64,000 nucleotides of DNA. It comes from Turritopsis dohrnii. Its lineage: Eukaryota > Cnidaria > Hydrozoa > Anthoathecata > Oceaniidae. Location of the stretch: the NCBI GenBank assembly GCA_027922465.2, contig BQMF02000015.1, forward strand, positions 496,001 to 560,000, in the 5' to 3' direction. This document shows, in pieces, positions 35,601 through 45,699 of the stretch (position 1 is its first letter; each line of letters begins with the position of its first letter). Both the position numbers and the translations under genes were made by a program. Under the pieces are notes generated by a model that was not told where the DNA came from, did no database searches, and saw nothing but the letters and a program-made list of their open reading frames with translations.

Positions 35601-37034
35601 GCAACACATTACATTTCACTTGTAAAAATTCGGATGTCGGCAGAATGTCTGTCCTTGTAAACAAATATGGCAGGCTTATGTAGCGAGTGCGTGGCACTTC
35701 CTAATGTGATTATCGTTTTGAGGGAAGAACTAGCCAAAAAATACAGAGAGACCTAACTTTCCAGCGGAAAAATTATGTCTGATGTCAATGTACATAAGGA
35801 CATTGTGGTCCGTGATTTTATTATAATTTGGAAAATTTTTTTTTTTGTGAAATTATGAAAATGGCTTGTGATTTACGAATTGTTAATTCGTACCTCGAAG
35901 ATGTTTGCCAAACACATGTCATACAAGAAACAAAAACTTTTTCTAGCAGGTATAAATCAGTTCATCTATGATTTTAGAGTAAAAAAAAAAAGCTCCGTCT
36001 AGACAGCAATTTGAATGCCGGAATATAAACAACTGACAGTCAAAATGCTTGAATTCAAAGATTTTGGTACTGTAGAAGAGATATATACATTATCAAATCA
36101 TAAAAAAAAATTTAAGGTAAGTTTATACAATAAATAAACATTTTTATAAATAACAACTTATATTTTTTGAAAAAATGATGTGTGTAAATCCCCCGTGTTG
36201 GAATAGGTAAAGAAACTCATGTTTTAGAGTGTGAAAAACATATGGGATCATTTTGCTATGATAAACTGCTACCAAGACATCGTTGATCTAAGATGTTAAT
36301 ATTTCCCCAAAAACAATGCATTCGCTTAGTGATCAAATGTAGTGGTTGCCCTGTCACACCATCTACTATATATACTAATTGTGATATAGCACTAATTTGC
36401 TTTACATGCAACTAAGAAGTTGACTGTAAAATTTAATTAAAACAGTCAATCTCTCAACTAAAAGTGGGATGCACACTCACTGTCATATATAAGATTATAA
36501 ATTACAACTGACCTTTTTGCTTGATCATATTCTTTTGCCTCATAATACAAACGCGCAATAGCAAACGACTTGGATTTCCTCTGCAAATAAATTAATCAAT
36601 ACAATCAATCGCATGAATTATGCATACCAATAATAGCCTATAAGGACATGACACTAGCCAAATACGTCTGATTAAATCACACAATCATATGGATCAGATG
36701 TAAGTATTAAAAAACAACATCAGACATAAGCATATGGAGAAGATACTATAGGAGAAAAAGGTGATACTACACTGTACATTTTGTTGGCTCATGCATTCAC
36801 CCTTTGTAAGCTGATTAGAGCAGAGTTTTATTACATACTGATGATACAGAGACAAATTAATTTATGTTCTTATGAAAAATTTAACTGTTAGTTAATGAAA
36901 CAGTTCAACATAATCATTACCTCCAATGGGCTTTGCATACTGCGATCAAACTTTTCCACGTATCGTTCAACATCATGTCGTGTGGGAGTGTGCTTAGGGG
37001 TCTTTTGTGTAGGTACCTTCTTGATCTGGAACAT
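13360..37034 (-). CDS. RANBP2: RanBP2/Nup358-like nucleoporin (26 exons inferred)
   Basis: This is a large cytoplasmic-face nuclear pore protein that binds Ran-GTP and SUMO machinery. The order on the minus strand is N-terminal TPR region (exons 1-23, 712 codons), Ran-binding domain 1 (exon 24), Ran-binding domains 2 and 3, zinc fingers, FG repeats and Ran-binding domain 4 (exon 25), and Ran-binding domain 5 with the stop (exon 26). Predicted length is about 3450 residues, near the size of the vertebrate protein. The start at 37034 is the first ATG upstream of the conserved DVERYVEKFD segment. Vertebrate RanBP2 ends in a cyclophilin domain; here the frame stops soon after the fifth Ran-binding domain. 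Introns hold several transposons, and exon 25 has frame breaks. Family assignment is firm; individual small exons rest on splice consensus plus frame continuity. Confidence 0.93.
14730..14801 (+). repeat. tRNA-like relic (possible SINE head) in the last RANBP2 intron
   Basis: The sequence has a box-A-like TGGTCAAGTGGATATGG and a box-B-like GGTTCAAATAC at tRNA spacing. The 5' GGGATTG end has no matching 3' acceptor strand, so it should not be a working tRNA. It is more likely the tRNA-derived head of a SINE or a decayed tRNA copy. Confidence 0.45.
15024..19480 (-). CDS. RANBP2: RANBP2 exon 25: Ran-binding domains 2-4, zinc fingers, FG repeats; three frame breaks
   Basis: The exon is about 4.46 kb. 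Order on the minus strand: LPPTFYLYEQKPDC motif (19380-19330), Ran-binding domain 2 (18980-18590), Ran-binding domain 3 (18290-17890), RanBP2-type zinc fingers at about 17790-17690, 17290-17185, 16990-16890 and 16390-16310 (W-x-C-x2-C...C-x2-C pattern, e.g. GSWTCETC), 39-bp FG repeats (16870-16560), Ran-binding domain 4 (15660-15300), a SUMO-interaction-like VIIISDSEES (about 15240), and LLLPKTFF. Frame changes near 19050, 17820 and 17530 need single-base indels; the last is an extra base in a repeated SFSFG codon run. At the 5' end the acceptor before 19480 leads to an early stop, whereas an AG near 19427 would keep the frame open. Confidence 0.88.
16560..16870 (-). repeat. 39-bp coding minisatellite encoding FSFGSTQDKPQTT
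   Basis: About eight near-identical units of 39 bp (13 codons) lie head to tail inside RANBP2 exon 25, each supplying one FXFG motif. FG repeats form the permeability barrier and bind transport receptors. Unit-to-unit identity is much higher than in the rest of the FG region, so the array expanded recently. Its length probably varies between individuals. Confidence 0.85.
19713..22225 (-). CDS. RANBP2: RANBP2 exon 24: end of the TPR region, linker, Ran-binding domain 1, FG and acidic region
   Basis: This 2513-nt exon joins exon 23 in phase 0 and ends with the donor GTAAGA. In order it has a helical segment, a glutamine run (CAG/CAA-rich, about 21790-21830), Ran-binding domain 1 (about 21400-20985: TGEEDEITKFVHRAKLYRFD, WKERGLGDVKILL, ITMRREAVFRVC, WTWFTLAD), and a long Ser/Pro/Phe-rich stretch with single FG/FXFG motifs. 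It closes with a Tyr/Asp/Glu-rich tail (about 19935-19790) including DNYDDYDYDPDDD. Ran-binding domains clamp Ran-GTP and help RanGAP release Ran at the pore exit. No frame breaks were seen. Confidence 0.92.
22226..22887 (-). other. RANBP2 intron 23
   Basis: The intron runs between exon 23 (donor GTAAAT) and exon 24 (acceptor TTTTTCATAG). I see no element in it. Confidence 0.6.
22888..37034 (-). CDS. RANBP2: RANBP2 exons 1-23: TPR / alpha-helical N-terminal region
   Basis: Exon limits: 37034-36921, 36580-36513, 34999-34958, 34798-34727, 34649-34606, 34449-34403, 34022-33963, 33651-33583, 33160-33100, 32706-32481, 32359-32218, 30732-30552, 30463-30384, 30309-30262, 29775-29694, 29576-29487, 29415-29318, 29197-29031, 24437-24314, 23702-23646, 23566-23502, 23316-23256, 23025-22888. 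Each has GT donor and AG acceptor, and the phases join to exactly 712 codons without a stop. Diagnostic segments are RLYYEAKEYDQAKR (exon 2), YLSIQDRDYR (3), LELCSTQKDVLVK (5), HVKLVEMYMEA (9), EMKGQLYLHAAF (11) and SMCLRDVE (17). This region anchors Nup358 at the pore. Intron 18 (4.6 kb) is enlarged by a transposon. Confidence 0.9.
25610..25765 (+). pseudogene. THAP zinc-finger remnant
   Basis: Allowing one indel and one stop, the plus strand reads CRFPPKKRDD, then WVSKLKKNEWP, then ENARLCSAHFVSDN. The initial Cys, the conserved Trp and the final C-x2-H-F are the marks of a THAP DNA-binding domain. THAP domains are found in P-element and related transposases. The coiled-coil-like frame downstream (ATNEELQSTKHDLNSSN) fits a transposase of that kind. 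Confidence 0.55.
26773..27048 (-). pseudogene. Fragment of a transposon-encoded SWIM/YqaJ-type protein
   Basis: The minus-strand frame of 91 codons includes SNGELLQDPYSISDGW and LPDVTWPDTYNYLINTPSE. This resembles a segment common in cnidarian repeat proteins that continue into SWIM and recombinase domains. Family recall is from pattern only. The frame stops after NTPSELRTN. It lies inside the 25.35-28.39 kb element but in the opposite orientation to the THAP remnant. Confidence 0.45.
31074..31794. mobile_element. TTAA-flanked MITE in RANBP2 intron 11
   Basis: The ends AGGGGTACTAAACTAAAAAAATC (31074) and GATTTTTTGAGTTTAGTTCCCCT (to 31794) are inverted repeats, each bordered by TTAA (31070-31073 and 31795-31798). 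The element is about 721 bp and non-coding. A TTAA target is typical of the piggyBac and Kolobok superfamilies. Confidence 0.8.
35000..36512. other. RANBP2 intron 2 with an unexplained plus-strand open frame
   Basis: The intron lies between exons 2 and 3. Apart from the open frame at 35274-35573 (listed separately), only AT-rich DNA with homopolymer tracts is seen. Confidence 0.5.
35274..35573 (+). CDS. Unidentified 99-codon open frame within RANBP2 intron 2
   Basis: The frame has coding-like composition, including SPIWNHATGTLHSKEPDKS, GPMQAIYDSQNEEEPQLPYD and AVVTFKRTLF. It is antisense to the host gene and I do not recognise it. It may be the last exon of a mobile-element protein. No terminal repeats were found close by, and no splice partner was placed. 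Confidence 0.3.
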   Translation: MKLSLRLHANTLSPDVSLNYDRISSPIWNHATGTLHSKEPDKSKLIRVIFNSTTGKCGPMQAIYDSQNEEEPQLPYDAVVTFKRTLFLNKQTTIVYICC

Positions 37035-37151
37035 TTTCTCCCGTCATACAATCAACACCATAAATCTTAACAGTTGCACCACAGAAAAGATTTTCTACTT
37101 TGTGAACTAAACAAATATTGAAGTGTATGTGAATCGATAATACCAGTGATC

Positions 37152-37284
37152 GATGCATGTATTTACAGAGTGAGTTATATTTTTATTTATTTCAAATTTT
37201 ATACATGGATAAAATGTGTATAAAACTTCAAGTTTCACGTACTAATTGTGATATAATATAACTTGCTCTGTAAATACATGCATC
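37152..37284. repeat. 29-bp inverted repeat just upstream of the RANBP2 start
   Basis: GATGCATGTATTTACAGAG at 37152 (29-bp arm to 37180) is matched in inverse at 37256-37284, with two mismatches over the arm and about 75 bases between. It starts about 120 bp upstream of the start codon, in the likely promoter or 5' UTR. It is probably a tiny foldback element. Confidence 0.75.
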
Positions 37285-38219
37285 AGGCACTAAGTGTATT
37301 AAGTGAACTAAACATATCAAGAAAATTTAAGGATAGCCATCACCCCTATAATCGAATAAAAAAATCAATTTGTTTTTATTTCATAAAAAGATAAAGCTTT
37401 CAGAGAGTTTCCTGAAAATGTATAATATGGTGCTATAATAACTTATTCTTTGGTACAATATTTTAAATTTAGTGGTATTTCATTTCATGTTTATTGCAAT
37501 TTGTTTACAGAACTTTTTTTAAGCATGTTTACAAGAACTGTGATCTCTTTTTATAGTAGACTATCAATTATTCATGTCAAGCAAATACGAGCTATTGTTT
37601 CTTTTGTAATGTTGTTTATTCAACCGATCCCAAAATGGAATTTCTTTGGAAGACCTTATCTTGATGATAAGTATTTTGCGTTACTTACCTGTCTTTAAAT
37701 ACCTCCAGGAACCCCTACAATGGAGGTATCGTTACATAGTTTTTTGTAATTGAAAGAATAGATTTATAAGAACAAAACGTTATTACAATTTTTTCTTTAA
37801 GTGAATATTCGCTCTGCAATGAAGGGAGAAAGTCAAGGAAAGGCTATTTTAAAAAGCGTTTTTCGTAAATCTTTTATTACGTTAGAACTAAGACTTGTTT
37901 AGAAAAGCTGTAGTAACGTTTTTTAAATTAGTAAACATAGAACACAATAGCCTAAAAATGTTGCAGAAAATATTTTTCAAAGGGTCCGTGGATCTCCTAG
38001 AAATTAAGCCTTTTCAAAATGCCCTTATCCACAATAACTTTTTAAAACTAAATATTGAAAATAAAATTATATATATACATAGAAAAGGTTTTCAAAAATA
38101 TATACTTGGTTGATGAAAAATAACCACATTAAAGTTATGGACACAAAACTGAAAACATGCAGCAAGGAGTGATGACTATCCTTACATTATACATTAATAT
38201 CATATCAATGTATATGCTT
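37285..38219. other. Intergenic DNA between RANBP2 and the RRM gene; nothing identified
   Basis: The frames at 37450-37698 and 37895-38113 (+) have no domain and AT-driven composition. No gene is supported. Confidence 0.4.
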
Positions 38220-38277
38220 AATATGCTCAATGATTTATTTGTTATCCATATTATGGATATAAATCATTGAGCATATT
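38220..38277. repeat. Perfect 19-bp-arm inverted repeat
   Basis: AATATGCTCAATGATTTAT (38220-38238) pairs exactly with 38259-38277. The 20-base loop itself contains a shorter inverted repeat (ATCCATA...TATGGAT). It could form a long hairpin or be the remnant of a foldback element. It lies 3' of the RRM gene. Confidence 0.8.
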
Positions 38278-38789
38278 CAAAAGAACAATATCTACAACTT
38301 CATTGATGTTTTCCAATGTAAAGTAAATATGGTTGAAAAAATGCTGAATCACAAAAGTGGCATATTTATGGCAAAATAAATAATAAAAAATTTTTACTTA
38401 TGTAATTTTAACTGATGATCAGTGGACACTAACCGAAATGTTTCTGTGCTGTATTTTGATACTGTTACAATATTAAAAATATTGAGAAAGCGTAAAAAGA
38501 ACTTAAGGTAACATTAGTAAATGTTTAAAGAAATCTCTCAATGTAATAAGATTCTGTCAGACAATAATTTGCATAAATTCAAACAATGTTTACTGAAAAC
38601 ATCCTCATAATATCGTTATTTTCATCCATTTTGAAAATTACGAACATTCTTGAACACATAAAACCTGGAGTGACACAAGGAGACAGTTAAAACGAATGAT
38701 CCTTGTGTTTTAATGACAAGTGCCAATTCAGCTCAATTCTTGCAAAATTTGATCATTGCCTTTTTAAGTTACACAGCAATTCCCAGACT

Positions 38790-39518
38790 TTAATTTATTT
38801 GTTTCCCCATACTTGCAAAATACAACACATTTTGAGGTACAGATTGGCTGTTTGTTAGATCTAAATCAACAGTTTTGAAAAGTTGTTCTTGCTCATGTGC
38901 TTCATGATATCGTTTGATTAAGTCCCGTAGGTTACCTTTGTTGGTTGGTTTTTGCATAAACGTGAAGGGTTCAGCACCGACTGATTCCGGCACTTTTGAC
39001 ATGGTTGTTAGAATTTCTTTGAAGTCTGAAAGAAATACTGGAACATCTTCATGCGTGTTAATACCAAGCCATTTTGTGAAGTCATTGTCATCTTGTAGGC
39101 TACGTAAACTTCGTTTAAGTTGAGCATGGATACTTTTTTCAGCAGTTGGCAACACTCGTTTACCACCTTCATAGTGAGGAAAAGGCTTCCGAACTATGCT
39201 CTTCTGATTACAAGTTTTTGGTGGTGATAACTTCTTCCTAGTGTCATCGGCAATAGACACACGAAGCATAAAACCATCCATCACTTTATTGTTAAGTAAC
39301 TTGCAAGCCTTTAGCGCTTCCTCAGAATATTGGTATCTCACAAATCCGTAAGTATATTTGGAAGAGGCAGGTTGTATAAAGGTATTACACACAACACCAG
39401 CTTCAGAAAATAGCTCCAAAAGTTTTTCTTCAGTTATATGATTTGCAAGATTTGACACATGCACCGAATACAAGGATCTCAATTGCTGCGAGTCCATTAC
39501 TTTATCCATCATTTTCAT
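38790..39518 (-). CDS. RRM-domain RNA-binding protein (uninterrupted coding exon)
   Basis: The 242-residue reading begins MKMMDKVMDSQQ. An RNA recognition motif occupies about residues 13-90: RNP2 VHVSNL near the start, RNP1 YGFVRY near residue 53, then MDGFMLRVSIAD. The C-terminal half is unassigned (FTKWLGINTHEDVPVFLSDF...). I chose the ATG at 39518. The frame stays open to an ATG at 39638, but that stretch has a donor-like ATAG|GTAAGG and a pyrimidine-rich tract ending TTAAAAG, suggesting a 5' UTR intron. An AATAAA overlaps the stop codon. The gene lies about 1.8 kb upstream of RANBP2 on the same strand. It may be a small host gene or a retrocopy. The RRM call is firm. Confidence 0.8.
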   Translation of the reverse strand: MKMMDKVMDSQQLRSLYSVHVSNLANHITEEKLLELFSEAGVVCNTFIQPASSKYTYGFVRYQYSEEALKACKLLNNKVMDGFMLRVSIADDTRKKLSPPKTCNQKSIVRKPFPHYEGGKRVLPTAEKSIHAQLKRSLRSLQDDNDFTKWLGINTHEDVPVFLSDFKEILTTMSKVPESVGAEPFTFMQKPTNKGNLRDLIKRYHEAHEQEQLFKTVDLDLTNSQSVPQNVLYFASMGKQIN

Positions 39519-39639
39519 TAAATTTCTTTTAAATAAGAAACACACAATAGACATAAGACAAAAAGACAAATGATGTCTATAAATCGATTTAAGCATCAGC
39601 CTTCCCTTACCTATTGTAACTTTTACAAAAGACTTCAAA

Positions 39640-40299
39640 AGCCTCTTTAGAATTAGGTATACATGTTCACATTGGTTTGATGTACATTATCTGATTGGTT
39701 ATTAAGACAGCAGCCTCTTCCCCAGAATAACTCAATCTATCAGCTTTGCAATGTTCAGAATTGAAAGAGAAGATATTTTTTCTGTGATCTCAAAAGTTTT
39801 TGTAAATATTTTATGAAATTGGAAATTCAGAGAATTCTGCTGACCAAATAGCTTTCTACAGAAGAATAATAAAGAAACATTATAAGTTATTTTATGGTTT
39901 AGGGTTTTAAGGTTTAGCGCAAAGATTGCTTGCTTGTCTCCTGACCAGATGTTCCTCTTTCTGGAAATGATTTGTTAGCCTTTTCATTGGCTTCATCAGT
40001 AAGAAGAAAAGCAGACTACCAATCAGAATGCTGTTGCAGAAGTCTGCTGGCACTTTGCGAGTGACCTGGGAGTGAACACTCATTTTCAGCCTGTTCAGAC
40101 ACTAATATTATAAACTTGTTCAGATATTTATTCACCCTGTAGAATTTATAAAGTGTTTTATCTTGTTATATCCATTAAATTTGCCAAATATCCAAAATAT
40201 CATATACTATAGAATATTTCAATGAATGACAATTTTTCTTGGTTCACTGATTGAAGCTTTCAACAAAAAAGACAAAAGATACCACAAAAATTACGAGAC
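39640..40299. other. No gene seen
   Basis: This lies upstream of the RRM gene and may include its promoter. No motif can be assigned. Confidence 0.35.
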
Positions 40300-40301
40300 T
40301 A

Positions 40302-41275
40302 CCGTAAAGCGGGGTGACTTCGATCAGCGGGGTGACTTCAATCAGTAAAAATAAACTGTTTAAACTCTGAAATTAAAGTGCGTTTTTCACATTTTTTAAG
40401 ATTTTCATTTAGATTCTTATTGTAAAATATCATCAGAATCGTCTTCAAGCGAAACAATCAATTTCTTCCGAAATTAACGACGAAAAACATCAAAATTTTC
40501 ACCGCTCACATATGTCATCGCTCTACGTCGTATTCAAGAGTTTAGCCTGGACATTTTTGGTAGAATGTGAAGTATAGAGGCTGATGGTAAAGAAAATTAT
40601 AATATGTCTGAAAGAAATTCTGTTCTTCACCGCTATATTCTGTTTTTCTTTTCCTTATTCCTTTATCGATAATATCGTGTTTATAAAAACACGAAAAAAA
40701 CGAATGTTTTATATCGCTATAAGTTACATGTTCGCAAGAACTTCGTGAAAAGTCGTCGTATCTCATGGGAGATTTAATGACTTACCGAAGAAATTTTAAT
40801 AAGCGTGCTCTTTCCCCATGATGATAGATCTCAAAAATATTGTTTGAGATACAATGAAATTTCAATGTTAATTTCGTTTCGTATTAACGAGGGTCACACA
40901 TGTGTGAAAGTCTTAAATATCTTTTGTTTTACTAATATTCGCTGATCTTTCACGGTCGAACATTTACCGCGGATGAGAAATGGTGGTCTGTTAATATTGT
41001 AATAATGGCGCTTTAAAAACATTGTCAAATATAAATATAAGTAATTTGGCGCTTCTCATAAGCTGATCGAAGTCACCCCATAATCGATATTGTCGTTTTC
41101 TTGGAAAGATCAGGTTATTTCTCTGGAATTACAAGTTAAGTTAATGTGAAATTTTGCAATGAAATAGAAGAAATATGTAATGTAATGATTCCAAAGTTTC
41201 AGAAGTAATGGTTTAGTATTTCGGAAGTTACTTTTAAAATAGTGGCAAAATTGATCGAAGTCACCCCACTTTATG
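40302..41275. mobile_element. 0.97-kb element with CCGTAAAGCGGGGTGACTTC ends and TA target
   Basis: The left end CCGTAAAGCGGGGTGACTTCGATCA is mirrored by the right end (reverse complement CCATAAAGTGGGGTGACTTCGATCA). TA flanks both ends (40300-40301 and 41276-41277). The word GGGGTGACTTCGATCA occurs twice in tandem at the left and twice at the right (41060-41080 and the end), so the termini are doubled. No transposase frame is present. A Tc1/mariner-type non-autonomous element is plausible from the TA. Confidence 0.8.
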
Positions 41276-41681
41276 GTATGAGCTTTATAAGCATCACAAA
41301 AATAATCAGAAAGAGACATAAAAAGGGATATATATATATGTAAAATATGAAACATAGAAAACACAGATAATTTAAAATTCGTTATAAATAATTATAGCGC
41401 GCAAAAAGGAAGCTAATTATAAAAACCAGTCTTACAGCTTTATTCATAACGTTCTTTCGTTTACTTATTCTTTATTCATGACTTTACAACGATGTATATA
41501 AAAAACTATCCATTAAAGGACAAATTAAAAAGTTAGTGTAAGTGTATCCTCCCCACTTTCACTTTTCCTGAAATAACTCGCGTGATTCGTGAATGTTCCC
41601 GCCATGTTGTTTGCATACCGTCGAAGAGCTTGAGGAAATGCGCGCGCAGCACTTTTTAGTGTGGAAGAAAAAAAAGGGGGG

Positions 41682-41714
41682 CGGGAGGGGGAGAGAGAGA
41701 GAGAGAGAGAGAGA
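41682..41714 (+). repeat. G-rich tract followed by a (GA)n microsatellite
   Basis: A run of GGGGGGCGGGAGGGG is followed by about 14 GA units. It sits within otherwise gene-free DNA. Confidence 0.9.
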
Positions 41715-41816
41715 TAAATGCAGTCAAACTTGTACATTAGATACATCTTTCAGGAAAAAAATATTGTTCACATTGTACAGGTGTCTCCGAATTTGTTTAA
41801 CATTACCACCTTAAGC

Positions 41817-41970
41817 TTCCAATAAAATTATTTTTGTTGCACAACCGTTTTGCAGCATTTTTTGTTGTGCATGCAACAAGTGTAGGAAATTGTGTTGTGC
41901 ACAACATTCAGACTGTTGTGCAAAAGTTCTGAAAAACGGTTGTACAACAGTACCAATGATTTTATTGGAA
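41817..41970. mobile_element. 154-bp foldback MITE with TTGTGCACAAC-type core
   Basis: The ends TTCCAATAAAAT (41817) and ATTTTATTGGAA-like (to 41970) are inverted. Further in, TGTTGCACAACCGTTTT pairs with AAAACGGTTGTACAACA. Internal TTGTTGTGCA / TTGTGCACAACA palindromes fill the centre. Nearly the whole element can fold into one hairpin. Confidence 0.8.
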
Positions 41971-41978
41971 ACCAAGCT

Positions 41979-42523
41979 TTAGGCCGACTTTTTTTGCGTC
42001 AGTAAAATTTTGCGAAACTGGGTGAACAAAGGGTGTAACGCAATCTAATTTTAGCGAATATGACCACTTAATAAATTAGCGAGTGGGGGAAATTATAGAG
42101 AATTGTGCCAGAAGGTTAAAAAAACAAACAAACATGATTTCCACAAAGTTATGTTACTATAAGTCCTTGTGTTTACAAATGGATCCTTTCTCAATTTTGT
42201 TTAATACTCCCATTATATTTCCGATTTCGATACAAGACATCGAAGATGAGGAGCTAGTAGGTGATGAGCCAGCCAAGATGATGAGTTCATAGATAAGAAA
42301 TAAAATATACATCATTTAATTAAGTTTTTTTCTATTTTTATACCCCTGTTTGAATGATCCGCTCTGTCAAAACAATGTTTTCTTGCCAAGAAGAGGCCAT
42401 GGGAACGAGGTTGGAAAAAATTTTTGCAAAATTTAAATTTTCCGCAACTTTAGTTTTAGCGAAGATATGCTCACTCGATAAAATCGCTAAAATAAGGCGA
42501 CACAAAAATAAGTCTGTCTAAGG
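41979..42523. mobile_element. 0.54-kb MITE with CTTAGRCMGACTT ends
   Basis: The left end TTAGGCCGACTTTTTTTGCGTC matches the reverse complement of the right end (ending TCTGTCTAAG at 42523). Subterminal TTTTAGCGA/TCGCTAAAA words are inverted too. A lone end of the same family is at 10815. It begins only 8 bases after the previous MITE. Confidence 0.75.
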
Positions 42524-45500
42524 TATTTTGACTCCACCCACCACCACCACTATAATATAAATTACAACGTAGATATCGATTAATAGTAGTGATTACATCG
42601 CTAAAAATGGCTCTCTATAGGCTCTTCTCTCTGGGGTAATCGACATCTTTTTTTAAGCGGTGGCAGAGAGAGGACACTATCACACCCTGTGGAAAATTCC
42701 TGCTTCGATTATTGAAGTGTTTCGGGAAGAAATAGAGCGTTGTCAAAGAAAAAATAGCTACATGACGGTTTTCAAGTCAATTTTCTGATGAAGTCGGTCA
42801 AGTACACTATGGGAACATTGTCGCCCTCCTCCGCATATCCAATACTCGCAAATTCCATAAATACAAGCCATCTGTTCGAAGCAATAGAATTATGGAAATG
42901 GATTCGTATTGCCAATTCAGTGGAATGGATATTTACAAATATTGAACAAATTCATAGGAGATTTGATAGGAGATAGGATAGGAGATAGGAGAGAAAAAAA
43001 TGCCTATCTCAATAGGAATTGGTGATCGCATAATTGATCTCTGGGCTTTCTATATTGTCTCTTGGGGGCTTGAGCCCTCAGCTTTTTTGTCAATTATGAG
43101 CAATTTGTTTTTGCCTTTCCTAAAAATTGAAAATCATGTTGAAATTATAAATTTTGAGTGCTTTTATAGGCAATCTAGAGGTAGTTTTTTTTTCTTGGCA
43201 CACCGCCCCAACCATGGCCTCTTTCGGTAATACAGATTTATTTTTGCCGGACTGATTTTATCCATGTGACCTAGCCCTGCTAACCGGGCCAGCTCCCCTA
43301 GGCAGGCGCGTCTGTGTAACAAAAAGATGCTCAGAAAAAATATTCCGCTGTAAAACTTGCAGAGCACACTTTTATGCTGGAATAATGTTAAGGAGTGTGT
43401 AGTGGTTCTGAAACAAAAAAGTTCCCACGAATTCGCTGGTCCGTTATGACGTAATAACCCAAAAACACATTTTGTGGCGTCATAAGAAGAAGAAAAAATT
43501 CAAAATGGCGGAAAAAAACTTTTTTATATATCATTGTATAGCAAATTAAATGCAGAACAAAGTTTCCTACCAAACATTTATCTGAAAATGTATTGTAGAC
43601 TATTTATGGAACAAAGACGACTATTGGATTTTATCAATGCTTTCAGGAGAAGGTGTGTGGTTCCTTGTTGTTCACCTCATTTTTGCTTTCATATGAACCA
43701 GAAACTATGAAAATCAAAGTGAACAGGAGAGGACAATAAAGATAAATCCATTTAATTCATGTAATTAAGCAATTTCTGACGTAGGTTGCCTAATTTTCAT
43801 GGCAATTCGTACGCAGGTATTTGCAAACACATGAAAGGAGGAAACGTTTAAGACGTGACCTTTTCAATCACTGTAAACTACTAAGTGAAACGCAGAAAGT
43901 AGAAGATTAATAGTGGACAAATAAGCACGTATCAAATAGTCTTCGTCATAATCATCATCGTAATCATCAACGCCTATTTCCTCGTTTCTTATATTATCCG
44001 TAACATCATGTATTTTACAAATTTTTTCGATGTTAGAATAAGTTGTTCCAGGAGAAATTCCTGTTCATTCAGACAACCAAGGCTTAATCTGTACTGTCAT
44101 TGAGTTACACACATATTCCTTTTTCGCCAAAACAAAGCGTAAAATAATATTAATGGTTCTTTCAAAGATCGGTTGGAATCCTTCATTTGATGCAGATTCT
44201 TCACGGCTTCATTGAATTATGGTATCATTGGCCATATCTATGTGTTGGTCTTGTTTCTTCTCTGAAATCAATCTTATTTCAAACAAAAGCTGTGAACACA
44301 CTACTGTGAAATCCTGATGGTAGAGCTACAGAGATCATATTCATTTAAGCAAGTGCTGTTTCATGGGATCTAACAACAGAATGGGAAACACCATGCCCAA
44401 AACCATTCAACTTTTGAATTAACGTTTTTTAGAGCCTGCTATCTGCCTTGTTTCCATGCTTAAAGATAATGCTTTTGTGCCCTTTGATGATGAAAATATC
44501 ATATCTTGGGTGACAATCAAAACTTTTGGTTTAAACTCCTACACATATATTATCTAATGTGGGGTCATCAGAAAGACCAAGACATCAAGACAAAAAGGTT
44601 TAAAAGTTTAAGAGAATTCAAACACTCTTTTAATGTCAGCTACAATGATTTGGGTGGCCACAAACAACTCCTCTGGAATTTCTTTTTGATTTCTAAAGAT
44701 GGACTACATGAAATAGAAGCTGGTTGACAAATTTGTTGAAATATTCTTCTTGTTGAAATTCACGTTCACTTTCTGTGTCACTTTGACTACTACCTTTCAT
44801 TCTAACATTTCTGAATGCTTTTTTCAGGTGGATCATGAAAACATAGTTTCTTTAAACTTTGACATTATCTTTGGCTTGATTCTCCATCTACTATAAGTCC
44901 AGGCATTTAAACCCTTATTTTCTCTAATTATTCTGACAAACTTATCATACAGTTCTTTCGGCATGACAGTCTCAATCAGTTTGATTACTCCTTCATCAAT
45001 GTAATTGAATAATAACTCCAATGACTAGTGGTATAATGTATTGTTTTTACTTTTGTGAACTGAATACACATTTATGTTATAACACTTTTATGATGAACTT
45101 CCTTTCTATAATTCAACATCATGGTCTTTTTAAGTCTTAGCTCGCCAGCATCTGATGTCATAGCCTTTACTAAGTGGAATATTTTTTTCGAATCCCAAAG
45201 ATGTATATATACCCATTTCAATTGTGCACACACATCAAAACTCAATTTATGAGAAAATATAATTCTTTAAAACCTTTGGAGAAAATGTTACAATATAACC
45301 GACATCTAATAAATTGAAAGCAATTCTGACCTAACAAAGGGCTTCCCTTTTCACAAATGATGAAAACCTCTTCCAAAATGCCAGATCTAGTTTTATTCTA
45401 TGTGATCTTAATGCACCAGGAAATTTGGGTAAAGCTTTTGCTTAGAACAGCTAGGTTTGACTACTGCCCTTGATAACTTCTTACTACTTGCAACACTTCC

Positions 45501-45690
45501 TTGCTCTTTCCATTTTAGACACTATATATCTGTGAATTTTCTGTAGCAACTGCTATGATAGTGTAAACTGAAATCTAACTGACTATTCTGGGTATTGACT
45601 AAAAAGGTAAACAATGCTACCTTAAACATAGGATAGAGATAAGTAGATTATAAAGCAGCATCTAATAGAGACTAATAAGGCTAATTATAA
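42524..45690. other. Gene-poor region with decayed repeats
   Basis: An AGGAGATA-type tandem (42955-42995) is present. Minus-strand frame 44833-45021 (MELLFNYIDEGVIKLIETV...) and plus-strand frame 44506-44727 look like fragments of old mobile-element proteins, but carry no recognisable motif. No host gene is supported. Confidence 0.35.
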
Positions 45691-45699
45691 TATTTTATA

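Noticed and set aside
43164..43367. Minus-strand frame with RRACLGELARLAGLGHMDK
   Set aside because: It looked like a conserved peptide, but I could not tie it to a known family and its surroundings show no element ends or splice sites.
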